DNA of 64,000 nt from Alphaproteobacteria bacterium (GTDB lineage Bacteria > Pseudomonadota > Alphaproteobacteria > Micropepsales > Micropepsaceae), in the NCBI GenBank assembly GCA_028865545.1, contig JAGWJY010000001.1, forward strand, positions 62,001-126,000. Reading direction: 5' to 3'. The notes under the pieces are model-generated. The model had not been told where the DNA came from. It did no database searches and worked only from the letters and a program-made list of their open reading frames with translations. Shown here in pieces: positions 1 to 9,066 of this stretch (position 1 is its first letter; every line of letters starts with the position of its first letter). Both the position numbers and the translations under genes were made by a program.

Positions 1-149
1 GGGTCGGGCACCGCCACGTCGCCGACATTCGGCTCGATAGTGCAGAAAGGATAGTTCGCCGCCTGTGCGGCCGCGGTCTGCGTCAACGCGTTGAAAAGCG
101 TCGATTTTCCGACATTCGGCAGGCCGACGATGCCGCATTTGAATCCCAT
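1..149 (-). CDS. ychF: Redox-regulated ATPase/GTPase YchF, N-terminal fragment (cut by window edge)
   Basis: Reverse-strand translation begins [22 protein letters not shown], which is the G1/P-loop start (GLPNVGKS) of the Obg-related YchF family, a ribosome-associated ATPase. Only about 49 residues lie inside the window; the rest is beyond base 1. Its ATG (147-149) shares one base with the TGA of pth (TGATG), so the two are probably translationally coupled. The pth-ychF neighbourhood is widely conserved in proteobacteria and supports the call. The fragment is not in the ORF track because it is truncated. Confidence 0.9.
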   Translation of the reverse strand, partial: MGFKCGIVGLPNVGKSTLFNALTQTAAAQAANYPFCTIEPNVGDVAVPD

Positions 150-772
150 CAGCTTTTGTCTTTCTCGATTTCCGGCTTCGGCTTATGCGCAGGCGGGTTC
201 TGGATCAACGCCACCTTGTTCATGAAGCCGATCATGTCGTTTTCCGCAAGCAGCGGTGCGGCCTCGGCGATGGCCGACAGCATCGGTATCAACCAATCCT
301 CGTCGGCCTTGGAGAAATTCTGCAGCACATGGCCGTGCACGCGCTCCCGGCCGCCGGGATGTCCGACGCCGAGGCGGATGCGGCGGTAGTCCGGGCCAAG
401 CACGGAGGTGATCGAGCGCAGACCATTGTGCCCGGCGTCGCCGCCGCCCGTCTTGGCCTTCAGCTTGGCGGCCGCGAGATCAATCTCGTCATGCATGACG
501 ACGACGGCCGACGGCGGCAGTTTCAGGAACCGCGCCGCGGCCCCGACCGAAAGCCCGCTATCGTTCATGTAGGTCATCGGCTTCAGCAGATAGGTCTTGC
601 GCCGTGCCAACTTTCCCTCGGCGATCATGCCCTGATACTTCGCGCGCCACGGACCGAAGTCGTAGCTCTCGTGAATCGTGTCTACGGCCATGAAGCCCGC
701 ATTGTGGCGGTTGCGCGCGTATTGCGCGCCGGGGTTCCCCAAGCCGGCGATGAGCAGCGGTGTATCCGACAT
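149..772 (-). CDS. pth: Peptidyl-tRNA hydrolase
   Basis: A 207-residue protein of the usual family length. It releases tRNA from prematurely dropped peptidyl-tRNA in the cytoplasm. Family residues are all visible: N13 in GLGNPG, the catalytic H23 in RNRHNAG, N70 in TYMNDSG, D95 in VMHDEID and N116 in GGHNGL-like GHNGL. The Lys/Pro-rich tail ([12 protein letters not shown]) is variable in the family. It sits between rplY and ychF in the same orientation, a classic translation-related cluster, 33 bp after rplY and overlapping ychF by one base. Confidence 0.97.
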   Translation of the reverse strand: MSDTPLLIAGLGNPGAQYARNRHNAGFMAVDTIHESYDFGPWRAKYQGMIAEGKLARRKTYLLKPMTYMNDSGLSVGAAARFLKLPPSAVVVMHDEIDLAAAKLKAKTGGGDAGHNGLRSITSVLGPDYRRIRLGVGHPGGRERVHGHVLQNFSKADEDWLIPMLSAIAEAAPLLAENDMIGFMNKVALIQNPPAHKPKPEIEKDKS

Positions 773-805
773 CCTGCGAGATTACCCGCGAAGCGGTGCC
801 TCGGA

Positions 806-1537
806 CTACTTTTTCTCCGGAGCCTTGGCACCGGCGGCCGGCGCAGCGGCACCAGCGGCAGGCGCGGCGCCAGGTGCAGCGGCGCCTTCGGCGGGCGCGG
901 CCCCTTCCTCGGCTGCCGGAGCGGAAGCAGCCGCGGCGGCGGCGGCAGCAGCGGCGCGCTGTTCTTCGATGACGTGCGTCGGCGCGACAATGGAGGCCAC
1001 CGTGAAATCGCGGTCGATCGTCGGCCGCACACCTTCCGGCAGTTTGAAGGCCGAGATGTGCAGCGAATCGCGGATGTCCATGCCGGACAGATCACCCTCA
1101 ATGAAGTCGGGAATGTTGTCGGCAGGACAGATTAGCTCGACTTCGTGGCGCACGATATTGAGCACGCCGCCGAGCTTGATGCCGGGCGAGCTTTCGCGGC
1201 CCACGAAACGGACCGGAATGGCGAGACGCACGGTGGCGCCTTCTTCAAGCCGCATGAAATCGACATGCACCGGACGATCGGTCACCGGATCGAGCTGCAG
1301 CGCACGCGGAATCACGCGCGTCTTCTTGCCGCCGGTGTCGAGCATGAACAGGGTCGTGAGGAACGAGCCGCGATCCACGAAACGGCCCAGCGTCTGCGCG
1401 TCGACGGCGATGGGCTCCGGCTCCGCGCTGCCGCCATACACGATGGCAGGGATTTTGCCGTTGCGGCGGGCCTGATAGGCCGGGCCCTTGCCCGTGCCGC
1501 CGCGCACTTCAGCGCTGAGTTCCTGGATCTGGCGCAT
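806..1537 (-). CDS. rplY: 50S ribosomal protein L25/general stress protein Ctc
   Basis: Large-subunit protein that binds 5S rRNA. The track ORF begins at 1636, but the start is placed at the internal ATG at 1537 (MRQIQELSAEVR), which follows an AAGGA box; the upstream 33 residues look like out-of-gene translation. This gives 243 residues: an L25 domain (about 1-95), then the TL5/CTC beta domain (about 100-185). After about residue 190 there is a roughly 50-residue low-complexity Ala/Pro/Gly/Glu tail, a common but variable feature of alphaproteobacterial L25. It leads into pth on the same strand. Confidence 0.95.
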   Translation of the reverse strand: MRQIQELSAEVRGGTGKGPAYQARRNGKIPAIVYGGSAEPEPIAVDAQTLGRFVDRGSFLTTLFMLDTGGKKTRVIPRALQLDPVTDRPVHVDFMRLEEGATVRLAIPVRFVGRESSPGIKLGGVLNIVRHEVELICPADNIPDFIEGDLSGMDIRDSLHISAFKLPEGVRPTIDRDFTVASIVAPTHVIEEQRAAAAAAAAAASAPAAEEGAAPAEGAAAPGAAPAAGAAAPAAGAKAPEKK

Positions 1538-1642
1538 GCTCGTAAGTCCTTGTTTTTCCAGCAATTTACAAAAGCTGGAGGGCCATTTTGCAGCCGCAAA
1601 GGGCAGGCTTGTAGCGGATGGACGCGGTTGGCGCAACCGGCC

Positions 1643-2005
1643 TTAGATTCGGACGCCGGTGGGCGCCGTATAGACGTCGGAGCGGACATTGCCGGTATTC
1701 ACCACTTCGGCCCGCTCGAAAATGATGACCTCGGCCTCCTTGTCGGCCGCGGTGCGATGCTCGACACCCTTCGGCACAACGATCATGTCCCCGGGCTCCA
1801 TGTCCACGATGCGGTCACGGAACTCGACGCGGAAGCGGCCGCGCCAGACCAGGAACATCTCTTCGCTGTCGTCATGATGATGCCAGGGAAAGACGCCCTG
1901 AACCTTGACGAGCTTGATCTCCTGGCCGTTCACGGCGGCAACCAGCTTGGGCCGCCAATGTTCGGAGAACGACGCGAACTTCTCGATCAGAGTGATTTTT
2001 TCCAT
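1643..2005 (-). CDS. Single-domain cupin protein
   Basis: A 120-residue small beta-barrel cupin. The first cupin motif is PWHHHDDSEEMFLVWRG and the second is MEPGDMIVVPKGVEHRT, so the metal-binding His/His/Glu/His set is present. The ATG at 2005 (MEKITLIEK) is chosen because the longer track ORF overlaps the upstream gene and reads as non-protein there. No substrate can be inferred. It lies 8 bp behind the AI-2E-type transporter and ahead of rplY, so it interrupts the usual prs-rplY adjacency together with its two upstream neighbours. Confidence 0.85.
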   Translation of the reverse strand: MEKITLIEKFASFSEHWRPKLVAAVNGQEIKLVKVQGVFPWHHHDDSEEMFLVWRGRFRVEFRDRIVDMEPGDMIVVPKGVEHRTAADKEAEVIIFERAEVVNTGNVRSDVYTAPTGVRI

Positions 2006-2013
2006 CACCGGCC

Positions 2014-3075
2014 TCAGCGCGCGCGATCGTCCAGCACATCCTCGATATAGATCTTCTGGACCAACACCGAGAGGGCGACCGTCAACGGCGTCGCCAGCAC
2101 CGCCCCCCAAATCCCAAACAAGGGGCTGAAGACCAGGATCGCCAACAAGTTCATCACCGGCGGCAGCGACACCGTCCAGCGCTGCAGAAGCGGTTGGCTG
2201 ATATTACCCTCGATGGTCAGCACGATCAGGTAAACAATGAGCGCGTAGAGCGCCAGGATCGGCTTCACGCTCAGCGCCAGCAGCAGGCCAGGAACCATTG
2301 CGATGAACGGGCCTATATAAGGAACGAATACGGCCACGCCTGAGAGAACGGCCAACGCCAGCGGCAGCGGCACGCCGATCATCCACATACCGAGCCCGGT
2401 CATCACACCAAGCAACAGCATGTCGAGCGTCATGCCGATCAACCATTTGCGCAGCGACTCGCCCATGGCATTGAGAATCTGGCGCGCCCGCGTACGACGG
2501 CGCGGCGGCACCAGTCGGAGTACGCCGGCGATGTAGGTCGGCGGGTCGGCCGCGAAATAAATGCCGACGAACAACACCAAGATAACTTCGCCAATGCCGC
2601 CCAACACGCCGCCAGCGATCGGCAAGGCGCCGAACAGACGGACCGCCGCGTCCGTCGAACTTTCCATCGCACTCAGTATTTCACGCCCCGACACGGTACC
2701 ATTGAGCCAGGTGCGCGCGGCCTCCACGGCACCAGGAATCTGATCGACGAGGGAGGAGAATTGCTCGCTGGCCAGCGTGCCGAAGAAATCAAAAAAGGCG
2801 AAGGCGACGATGGCGAGCGCTACCGTGGTGATCAGCAGTGAAATGCGGTCGGGAACGTGTAAGTAGCGTCTGAGCGGTTCGGAAAGGTTGCGCAGGATCA
2901 CCGCCACCAGAACGCCGCCGAAGATCAGAATAAGCACCAGGGAGACGCGCCACAGCGCCAGCAGCAGCACGATGATCGCCGCTGCGACCAGCACGCGGCG
3001 CACGAACATGGCTTCCGCAGAAGGTGCGTGCGGAATATGGCCGGCCGGTACGTCGTAGTCTTCGGATTTGTTCAT
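2014..3075 (-). CDS. AI-2E/PerM family membrane protein
   Basis: A 353-residue protein with about eight hydrophobic segments, including one near residues 30-50 and several between 140 and 345. The pattern fits the PerM/YdiK/TqsA (AI-2E exporter-like) family, for example GVAVFVPYIGPFIAMVPG and the C-terminal GIWGAVLATPLTVAL segment. Members are inner-membrane transporters or sodium/proton antiporters; the substrate here cannot be told. The gene is 8 bp from its neighbours on both sides, consistent with one transcript with the mmcQ-like gene and the cupin. Confidence 0.88.
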   Translation of the reverse strand: MNKSEDYDVPAGHIPHAPSAEAMFVRRVLVAAAIIVLLLALWRVSLVLILIFGGVLVAVILRNLSEPLRRYLHVPDRISLLITTVALAIVAFAFFDFFGTLASEQFSSLVDQIPGAVEAARTWLNGTVSGREILSAMESSTDAAVRLFGALPIAGGVLGGIGEVILVLFVGIYFAADPPTYIAGVLRLVPPRRRTRARQILNAMGESLRKWLIGMTLDMLLLGVMTGLGMWMIGVPLPLALAVLSGVAVFVPYIGPFIAMVPGLLLALSVKPILALYALIVYLIVLTIEGNISQPLLQRWTVSLPPVMNLLAILVFSPLFGIWGAVLATPLTVALSVLVQKIYIEDVLDDRAR

Positions 3076-3083
3076 CCGGGCGC

Positions 3084-3428
3084 TCAGCGAATCCGAGCCG
3101 AGGATACACGTTTTTCCCCGGGTTTTGAGGGTGGCGCGGCAGATTCCCAGGCTTCACGGATCAATGCTGCCAATTCCTTCGCGGGAACCCGCTTCAGCTG
3201 GACGATCACTTCGGCCGTTTTGCCCCACATGAATTTGACGAAGGTCTCGGGATCGGCCTCGAACAGGAATTCCCTGCGCTCGGGCGGCAGGTGCAGATAG
3301 AGCCCGTCGGGCCGAACGACGGCAAAGATGCGCTTTTTTGTGCGGAAGGCCGCTCTGCCCCAATGTTCGACTTCGTTAACTCCCTCCAGTGCCAGGGCAA
3401 TCTTGCGGACATCGGCGGGCGTGGACAT
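3084..3428 (-). CDS. MmcQ/YjbR family protein
   Basis: A 114-residue small basic protein of the MmcQ/YjbR fold. Typical features are the N-terminal VRKIALALEGVNEVEHWGR helix, the FRTKKRIFAVV strand and the terminal REAWESAAPP helix. The family is often annotated as DNA-binding by structural similarity, with no settled biochemical role. It is immediately upstream of the PerM-like gene (8 bp) and downstream of prs. Confidence 0.85.
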   Translation of the reverse strand: MSTPADVRKIALALEGVNEVEHWGRAAFRTKKRIFAVVRPDGLYLHLPPERREFLFEADPETFVKFMWGKTAEVIVQLKRVPAKELAALIREAWESAAPPSKPGEKRVSSARIR

Positions 3429-3457
3429 CAGCGCCTACGGGGAAAAGGGGGGCAATT

Positions 3458-4393
3458 TCAATCAAACAAACTGGACACGCTCTCTTCGTTGTTGATGCGA
3501 CGCATGGCTTCCGCGATCAGCGGCGCGATGGAGATGCGGCGGATATTGGCGCATTTGCGCACATCATCGGTTGCGGCGATGGAGTCGGTGACCACCATCG
3601 ATTTCAGCGCCGAAGATTGGATCCGTGCCACCGCGCCGCCCGACAGCACGCCGTGGGTGGCATAGGCGCAGACATCCTTGGCGCCGGCCTTCATCAACGC
3701 CTCGGCGGCATTGCAGATCGTGCCGGCGGAATCGACGATATCGTCAACGAGGATGCAGGAGCGGCCTTCGACGTCGCCGATGATGTTCATCACTTCGGAC
3801 TCGCCGGCGCGTTCACGCCGCTTGTCGACGATGGCGAGATCGGCGCCGATGCGCTTGGCCAGCGCGCGGGCGCGCACCACGCCGCCGACATCGGGGGAGA
3901 CCACCATCAGATGGTCTCCGAGGCCGAGATAATCCTTGATGTCTTTTACGATCACCGGCATCGCGTAGAGATTGTCGGTGGGAATGTCGAAGAAGCCCTG
4001 GATCTGACCGGCATGCAGATCGACGGTCAGCACGCGGTTGGCGCCGGCCTGGGTGATGAGATTGGCCACCAGCTTGGCCGAGATCGGCGTGCGTGGGCCG
4101 ACCTTGCGGTCCTGGCGCGCATAACCGAAGTAAGGGATCACCGCCGTAATGCGCCGCGCCGAAGCGCGCCTGAGCGCATCGATGATGATCAGCAGCTCCA
4201 TAAGATTGTCGTTGGCGGGGAAACTGGTCGACTGAATGACGAACATGTCCTCGCCGCGGACGTTCTCCTGGATTTCGACGAAGATCTCCATATCGGCGAA
4301 GCGCCGCACCACGGCCTTGGTCATGGGCAACTTCAGGTACTGGCCCATGGCTTCGGTCAGCGGCCGGTTGGAATTGCCCGCAAGCAGTTTCAT
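3458..4393 (-). CDS. prs: Ribose-phosphate pyrophosphokinase
   Basis: Makes PRPP from ribose 5-phosphate and ATP, feeding purine, pyrimidine, His and Trp synthesis. The start is at the internal ATG 4393 ([12 protein letters not shown]), giving 311 residues, normal for class I enzymes. Visible motifs are the flexible-loop region [10 protein letters not shown] (about 95-104), the divalent-cation site [12 protein letters not shown] (about 128-139) and the PRPP loop [13 protein letters not shown] (about 216-228). It is part of the long minus-strand run. In many alphaproteobacteria prs precedes rplY-pth-ychF directly; here three genes intervene. Confidence 0.97.
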   Translation of the reverse strand: MKLLAGNSNRPLTEAMGQYLKLPMTKAVVRRFADMEIFVEIQENVRGEDMFVIQSTSFPANDNLMELLIIIDALRRASARRITAVIPYFGYARQDRKVGPRTPISAKLVANLITQAGANRVLTVDLHAGQIQGFFDIPTDNLYAMPVIVKDIKDYLGLGDHLMVVSPDVGGVVRARALAKRIGADLAIVDKRRERAGESEVMNIIGDVEGRSCILVDDIVDSAGTICNAAEALMKAGAKDVCAYATHGVLSGGAVARIQSSALKSMVVTDSIAATDDVRKCANIRRISIAPLIAEAMRRINNEESVSSLFD

Positions 4394-4493
4394 GCCCCGG
4401 GTTCCCTTTGATTCTCCCATGGCCGCCGCACCCCGTTGTTGTGACGTTTTGATGACCGGCTTTTAGCAAGGGGGCTGGGGCGGGTAAACGCCT

Positions 4494-5189
4494 TTATCGT
4501 GACAACCAGCGAAAAGCCTTGCGAACGAATTCCGTGCCGTTTTCACGTGCTATTTCGCCATGCGCCATGACGACCTGCCGAGGCGCAAACGCAAGAATGC
4601 GCTCCAGCGCCCGTCGTGCCTGGTCCCGCCGCCAGAAGGTCGCACGCCATTCGCGCGGCGCGCCGCCGGGCGGGCCGATGATTCCATCCATGCGGGTAAC
4701 GACGGCACGCCAACCCTTGAACCAGTCGGACCGGAAATTTTCGATCAGATCGGCGAAGATTACCGTGCGGCTGGCGCGATGGAGAAAGACGATCTCGGTC
4801 ATGATGAAGCTGCCACGCATCGCCACCTGATCGATGTCATCCGCCCAGGCGGGTTCCGGCGCGTCACCCAGCACCGCGTCGAAACGCAGATCGCGCCGGC
4901 GTTTCGGCAGGCCGGGCGACGCATAAAGCCGCGCCAATGGATAAGCATCCTTCCATTCCCCGAGGAAAAGATGATGGATAGCGTTGGGCGAAACCAGATG
5001 CGCCACCGGGCCCAGGGCGTCGACTTCGGCGCGCAGCGCGTCGTTCAGCGCGATCGGCGACCATACGAACAACGTGCCATCTCTGAGGCGGATCACCGCC
5101 ATACGCGTCGGATAAGGGAAGCTGTAGAAATCGACGACCGGACCTTCCGCGATCCAGATGTCGCTGCCGAAGGGGAGGAGTATCGTCAT
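4494..5189 (-). CDS. DUF4336 domain protein (metallo-beta-lactamase-like fold)
   Basis: A 231-residue protein matching the DUF4336 family by its opening FGSDIWIAEGPVVDFYSFPYPTRM and the SPNAIHHLFLGEWKDAYP segment, where a single His pair replaces the canonical HxHxDH site of metallo-beta-lactamases. The biochemical function is unknown. Its ATG overlaps the TGA of pgeF by four bases (5186-5189), so the two are probably translationally coupled. Confidence 0.8.
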   Translation of the reverse strand: MTILLPFGSDIWIAEGPVVDFYSFPYPTRMAVIRLRDGTLFVWSPIALNDALRAEVDALGPVAHLVSPNAIHHLFLGEWKDAYPLARLYASPGLPKRRRDLRFDAVLGDAPEPAWADDIDQVAMRGSFIMTEIVFLHRASRTVIFADLIENFRSDWFKGWRAVVTRMDGIIGPPGGAPREWRATFWRRDQARRALERILAFAPRQVVMAHGEIARENGTEFVRKAFRWLSR

Positions 5190-5953
5190 GGCGACAGAGC
5201 GATGGCCGAGATTTCGCGGCCATAGTCCTTTTCGCCTTTGTGTGTCGTACGACGGTAGCTGTAGAAATCGTCCGCGCGGGCGTAGGTGCAGACGCCCAAC
5301 GGCTCGACATTGACGACGCCAGCATCGTCCAACTGGAACGCGACATAGGCTTCGAGATCGAAGCGGAAATAGCCCTCGCGCGTATTGGGCACGAAGAACC
5401 GCGCATTTGCGGGATCGGCACGCAGGAAACCGGCGCGGAATTCACCGCCCACTTCATAGTTCGCCTGAGAGATGCACGGTCCGATGGCCGCAACAATGCG
5501 CCCCCGCATCGCGCCGAGTTTCTCCATCGCCGCAACGGTCGCCGCAACGACGCCGCCTTGCGCTCCTTTCCAGCCGGCGTGCGCCGCACCGATCACGCCG
5601 GCACCTGAGTCGGCGAAAAGCACAGGAGCACAGTCCGCCGTCAGGATACCGAGCGCGATGCCCGGCACGTTCGTCACCATCGCGTCGGCCTGTGGTGCTT
5701 CGCCGGTATTCCAGGCGGCGGTGACCGGAACGACTTTGGGACTGTGGATTTGATAGAGCGTGGCCAATTGCAGGTCCGTGCCGAGTGTCGCGACGGCGCG
5801 GCAGCGGTTCTCGATCACCTTCGCACGGTCATCGTCCGAGCCAGGGCCGCAATTGAGCGAAGTGTAGATGCCGTCCGATACACCACCTTTTCGTCCGAAA
5901 AAGCCGTGAACGACGCGCGGCAGGGAAAGATTCTCGGCGCGAAGAAGGAGCAT
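5186..5953 (-). CDS. pgeF: Peptidoglycan editing factor PgeF (laccase-domain/YfiH family)
   Basis: A 255-residue enzyme. Family metal/nucleophile residues are visible: His in YQIHSPKV, Cys in LTADCAPVLF and His in GAAHAGWKG. In E. coli the homologue clears mis-incorporated serine from peptidoglycan precursors; relatives have purine nucleoside phosphorylase/deaminase activity. It is downstream of midA (34 bp) and lgt, an arrangement common in Alphaproteobacteria, and overlaps the DUF4336 gene by four bases. Confidence 0.93.
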   Translation of the reverse strand: MLLLRAENLSLPRVVHGFFGRKGGVSDGIYTSLNCGPGSDDDRAKVIENRCRAVATLGTDLQLATLYQIHSPKVVPVTAAWNTGEAPQADAMVTNVPGIALGILTADCAPVLFADSGAGVIGAAHAGWKGAQGGVVAATVAAMEKLGAMRGRIVAAIGPCISQANYEVGGEFRAGFLRADPANARFFVPNTREGYFRFDLEAYVAFQLDDAGVVNVEPLGVCTYARADDFYSYRRTTHKGEKDYGREISAIALSP

Positions 5954-5987
5954 GATTCAGCGATAGCACATCCGCTGCAGCGGCTCA

Positions 5988-7061
5988 TCAAAATCCAGGC
6001 AACGGCGCTGCATTTTTCGCCGCGATCGCCAGCACCTTGAACAGCGCACCCATCTTTTCCGGGTTTACCAGCCGGTCGACCGCGTCGGCGATGCCGCGCG
6101 CCTGTGTCGGATTGGCGATCATCAGCTGCTCGGCGCGCGGCCCAATTCCCAGATCTGCCAGGAAATTGCACTGGGTGACGGGGCCGTAGGCCGCCGCACC
6201 GCCATTCTGTGCCGCCTTGGCCAATGCGCGGAAGTCGACATGTGCCGACAGATCGCTTTCGCCGGGCTCGGCGAGCACCTCGGCGAATTTGTGACCGGCG
6301 ACGGCCTGCAGCGTCTCGCCGAAGCCGGGTTGATCGTAGCCGTAATCGATGATCAGTGCCGCGCCGCCTTTTGCGGCAATTGCGGCGGCAATTTCTTCGG
6401 TGAGTGCCAGCGCTGCCGGCGCGGTTTCGTAGACGCCGCCATCCGGCGCCGCCGCACGATCGGGCGGAATCATCGATGGCGGTACGGGGGCGGGTGCGAG
6501 CGCGAAAGCGAGCGCGCCGTTCTCTGCCGTCACCATCCGCTCGTGCCAGCCGTGCGCGGTCTTCACGAATTGCCGCACGGGCAGGCAATCGAAGAATTCA
6601 TTCGCCAGCAGGAACAGCGGCCGGTCGGTCAGCGTGCTGTCGAAATGTTTGCACCAGGAAATGTCGACTGCAGATGTCTTCAACCTGTCTCTTTGCAGCG
6701 ATTCCAAAATGGGGCTGGCTTCCACCAGCGTGACTTCCGCTTCGGCGAGGAAATCCGGCGCTGCAGCAGCGATGGCGCGCAACGCGTCGGCCATCAGCGT
6801 GCCGCGCCCAGGGCCCAGCTCCACGAGCCGCGCGCCGTCGGGGCGCCCCTGATCATGCCAAGCCTGCACCGTCCACAACCCCAGCAGTTCGCCAAAGGTC
6901 TGGCTGATTTCCGGCGCGGTGATGAAATCGCCGCCGATAGGATCGCGCGCGCCATACGTGCCACCTGCAGGATCATGCAAGCACAGCGTCATGAACTGTG
7001 CGACCGAAAGAGGACCCTCGACGGCGATCAGACTCGCGATGCGTGTCGCGAGCGCGTTCAT
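5988..7061 (-). CDS. MidA/NDUFAF7-family SAM-dependent protein arginine methyltransferase
   Basis: A 357-residue class I methyltransferase. The start is set at ATG 7061 (MNALATRIASLI), whose first bases overlap the lgt stop as ATGA; the longer track ORF would run 60 bases into lgt. The motif I region is LVELGPGRGTLMADALR, and the family signature FITAPEISQTFGELLGLW is clear. The mitochondrial homologue methylates a complex I subunit; the bacterial role is inferred from that. It sits between lgt and pgeF, the conserved alphaproteobacterial order. Confidence 0.92.
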   Translation of the reverse strand: MNALATRIASLIAVEGPLSVAQFMTLCLHDPAGGTYGARDPIGGDFITAPEISQTFGELLGLWTVQAWHDQGRPDGARLVELGPGRGTLMADALRAIAAAAPDFLAEAEVTLVEASPILESLQRDRLKTSAVDISWCKHFDSTLTDRPLFLLANEFFDCLPVRQFVKTAHGWHERMVTAENGALAFALAPAPVPPSMIPPDRAAAPDGGVYETAPAALALTEEIAAAIAAKGGAALIIDYGYDQPGFGETLQAVAGHKFAEVLAEPGESDLSAHVDFRALAKAAQNGGAAAYGPVTQCNFLADLGIGPRAEQLMIANPTQARGIADAVDRLVNPEKMGALFKVLAIAAKNAAPLPGF

Positions 7062-7957
7062 GCCTTTTTCGCAGCCGGCTTGCGCAGCGCGTGCCAGAAA
7101 AAGAAGCCGGCGACGAGCCACATCGGAATGCTCAGCGCCATGCCCATGCTGAACCAGCCATAAATCATCGACTCGGAATCGCGGAAGAATTCCACAAAAA
7201 AGCGCGCCGCGCCGTAGCCGGCGAAGAAGACGCCCGTGACAAGGCCGGGACGTTCATGCAGGCGGAAGCGGCGGATGCAGAACTGCAGGATCAGGAACAG
7301 CACAATACCTTCAAGAGCCGCTTCGTAGAGCTGGCTGGGATGGCGCGGCTGCGCGGTCTCGGCCCGCGGAAAGACCATGGCCCAGGGGACATTTGTCGGC
7401 TTGCCCCACAACTCGCCGTTGATGAAGTTGGCGATGCGGCCGAAGAACAGGCCGATTGGTGTTGCCGCAGCGAGCAAGTCGCCGATCACGAACATGTTGA
7501 GTTTGCGCTTGCGACAGAAGAGATAAAGCGCCACCACCACGCCGATCAACCCGCCATGGAATGACATGCCGCGCAGCTGCGGTACCCAACCGTTCCACTC
7601 CGCGAGCAGCAGCAACGGATTGTGCAGGTAGCCCATCGGCAGATTGCCGCAGTCGCGTCCCGTCCAGATGCCGCAGAAAATCGTGCCGTAGAAAAGGTCG
7701 TAGCCCAGCCGCCCGCCGACGATGACACCGAGCGTAACCCACACGAAGAGATCGCCGATGTCGTCGGCCGTCGCCGGCGACTTGCCCTTGAAGGGCGGAT
7801 TCTTCCAAAGGCTCGCCTGATGCAGCATCTTGACGATGAGCCACCAGCCGAGCAGCAGCCCGCTGATATAAGCCAAGGCATACCAGCGCACGGCAATCGG
7901 CCCCAGTTGAATCAGGACCGGATCGATCTGCGGGTAGGGGATAATGGCTGCAAGCAT
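7058..7957 (-). CDS. lgt: Phosphatidylglycerol:prolipoprotein diacylglyceryl transferase
   Basis: An inner-membrane enzyme that adds diacylglycerol to the lipobox Cys of prelipoproteins, the first step of lipoprotein maturation. It has 299 residues and about seven membrane segments. The Lgt signature appears as FGRIANFINGELWGKPT, and the essential His loop as GMSFHGGLIG. Its own substrates are present in this window: several small proteins with LAGC lipoboxes at 33.3, 37.8 and 45.2 kb. It is the first gene of the minus-strand run and divergent from ubiK. Confidence 0.97.
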   Translation of the reverse strand: MLAAIIPYPQIDPVLIQLGPIAVRWYALAYISGLLLGWWLIVKMLHQASLWKNPPFKGKSPATADDIGDLFVWVTLGVIVGGRLGYDLFYGTIFCGIWTGRDCGNLPMGYLHNPLLLLAEWNGWVPQLRGMSFHGGLIGVVVALYLFCRKRKLNMFVIGDLLAAATPIGLFFGRIANFINGELWGKPTNVPWAMVFPRAETAQPRHPSQLYEAALEGIVLFLILQFCIRRFRLHERPGLVTGVFFAGYGAARFFVEFFRDSESMIYGWFSMGMALSIPMWLVAGFFFWHALRKPAAKKA

Positions 7958-7991
7958 CGGGCGTAAAACACGCTGCTTCGCTTAAGCATGT

Positions 7992-8017
7992 CAAGTATTG
8001 CTTCTGTCATATACTTG
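7992..8017. promoter_or_regulatory. Inverted repeat between divergent lgt and ubiK
   Basis: CAAGTAT (7992-7998) and ATACTTG (8011-8017) are perfect 7-bp arms separated by 12 bases, inside the 109-bp divergent intergenic region. This could be an operator; no regulator is assigned. Confidence 0.35.
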
Positions 8018-8066
8018 CCCCCCGCCGGTCGCCCGGTCATATAGGGGCAGGCCAAGGAGGCTCTCC

Positions 8067-8312
8067 ATGCAGACCGACAATCCGTTCCTCGACGGGCTGG
8101 CAAAAGTATTCACAGACGCCGCCGGCGCCGCACAGAGCGTACGCGCCGAAATCGACACCTTCGTGAAGCAGCGCCTGGAGAAACTGGTCGCCGACATGGA
8201 TTTCGTGCCCCGCGAGGAGTTCGAAGCAGTAAAGGCCATGGCCGCCAAGGCGCGCAGCGAAAACGAGCAGCTCGAGGCGCGCGTCGCAGCGCTGGAGCGG
8301 CGGAATCCATGA
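8067..8312 (+). CDS. ubiK: Ubiquinone biosynthesis accessory factor UbiK (BMFP/YqiC family)
   Basis: An 81-residue protein starting at ATG 8067 after a strong AAGGAGG box; the longer track ORF adds 23 residues with no support. It shows the family pattern MQTDNPFLDGLAKVFTDAAGAAQ, then an amphipathic helix and a C-terminal coiled coil ending in LEARVAALERR. Homologues trimerise and help the cytosolic Ubi complex work at the membrane. It is commonly divergent from lgt in Alphaproteobacteria, as here. Confidence 0.88.
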   Translation: MQTDNPFLDGLAKVFTDAAGAAQSVRAEIDTFVKQRLEKLVADMDFVPREEFEAVKAMAAKARSENEQLEARVAALERRNP

Positions 8313-8492
8313 CCCATCACGCGGCGCAGCCCGACCGAGCGGCGCGCCGTGTGACGGTTAACCGAAATCTGTGAGTTGCTTTTTGTGTCCAAAGGGCAGG
8401 GCGGCGAGACTCTTGTCACCCCGCAAAATCTTGTGTCAGGTTGACACTCAACTGCTTCGTTTTGCGTCGCACGCCAGTTCCAGGAGCCAGGC

Positions 8493-8996
8493 ATGACTGT
8501 CACCCACCAGGACGAATCCGTCAGCCGCCCCCATCCGCTCGACATGCTGGAGCACACGGTGGAGGAGAATGGCTGGGCGTTCGAACGGTCCGGCCGCGAC
8601 GAATTGAATCTGTCCGTCGCCGGCCGCTGGTCCGATCATCATTTCAGCTTCACCTGGCGCGAGGATCTGCAGTCGCTGCACCTGTCCAGCGCCTTCGATA
8701 TGCGGGTGAAGGGCGAGACGCGGCTGGCCGACGTGGCGGCGCTGCTGATGTATGTGAATGCCAGGCTGTGGATCGGCCATTTCGATCTCTGGCCCGAGGA
8801 CGGCACCATCGTCTTCCGCCACGCCATGATCTTTCCGGATGCGCATGCCAGCCCGTCGCAAATGGAAGCGCTGCTGAATCTCGCGCTGGAAGCCTGCGAG
8901 CATTACTACCCGGCGTTCCAGTTCGTGTTGTGGGGCGGCAAGACCGCCGAAGAGGCCGTGGCCGCCGCAATCCTGGAGTGCGCGGGACAGGCCTGA
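8493..8996 (+). CDS. YbjN domain-containing protein
   Basis: A 167-residue cytosolic protein with ATG preceded by AGGAG. Its opening HPLDMLEHTVEENGWAFER and later FDLWPEDGTIVFRHAMIF fit the YbjN/type III secretion chaperone-like fold. E. coli YbjN affects motility and stress when overproduced; the role here is unknown. It lies between ubiK and proC, the usual alphaproteobacterial order (ubiK, ybjN, proC). Confidence 0.85.
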   Translation: MTVTHQDESVSRPHPLDMLEHTVEENGWAFERSGRDELNLSVAGRWSDHHFSFTWREDLQSLHLSSAFDMRVKGETRLADVAALLMYVNARLWIGHFDLWPEDGTIVFRHAMIFPDAHASPSQMEALLNLALEACEHYYPAFQFVLWGGKTAEEAVAAAILECAGQA

Positions 8997-9066
8997 CGGC
9001 GGACGTCAGCGCTCCGGGCTTGTCACGCCGAAGCGCGCAGCGCGAAGGCGGATGACGGAAAAATAA

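Noticed and set aside
185-1135. Long plus-strand ORFs opposite pth and rplY
   Set aside because: Antisense shadows with Arg/Gly/Ala-rich composition typical of high-GC DNA; the minus-strand genes are certain.
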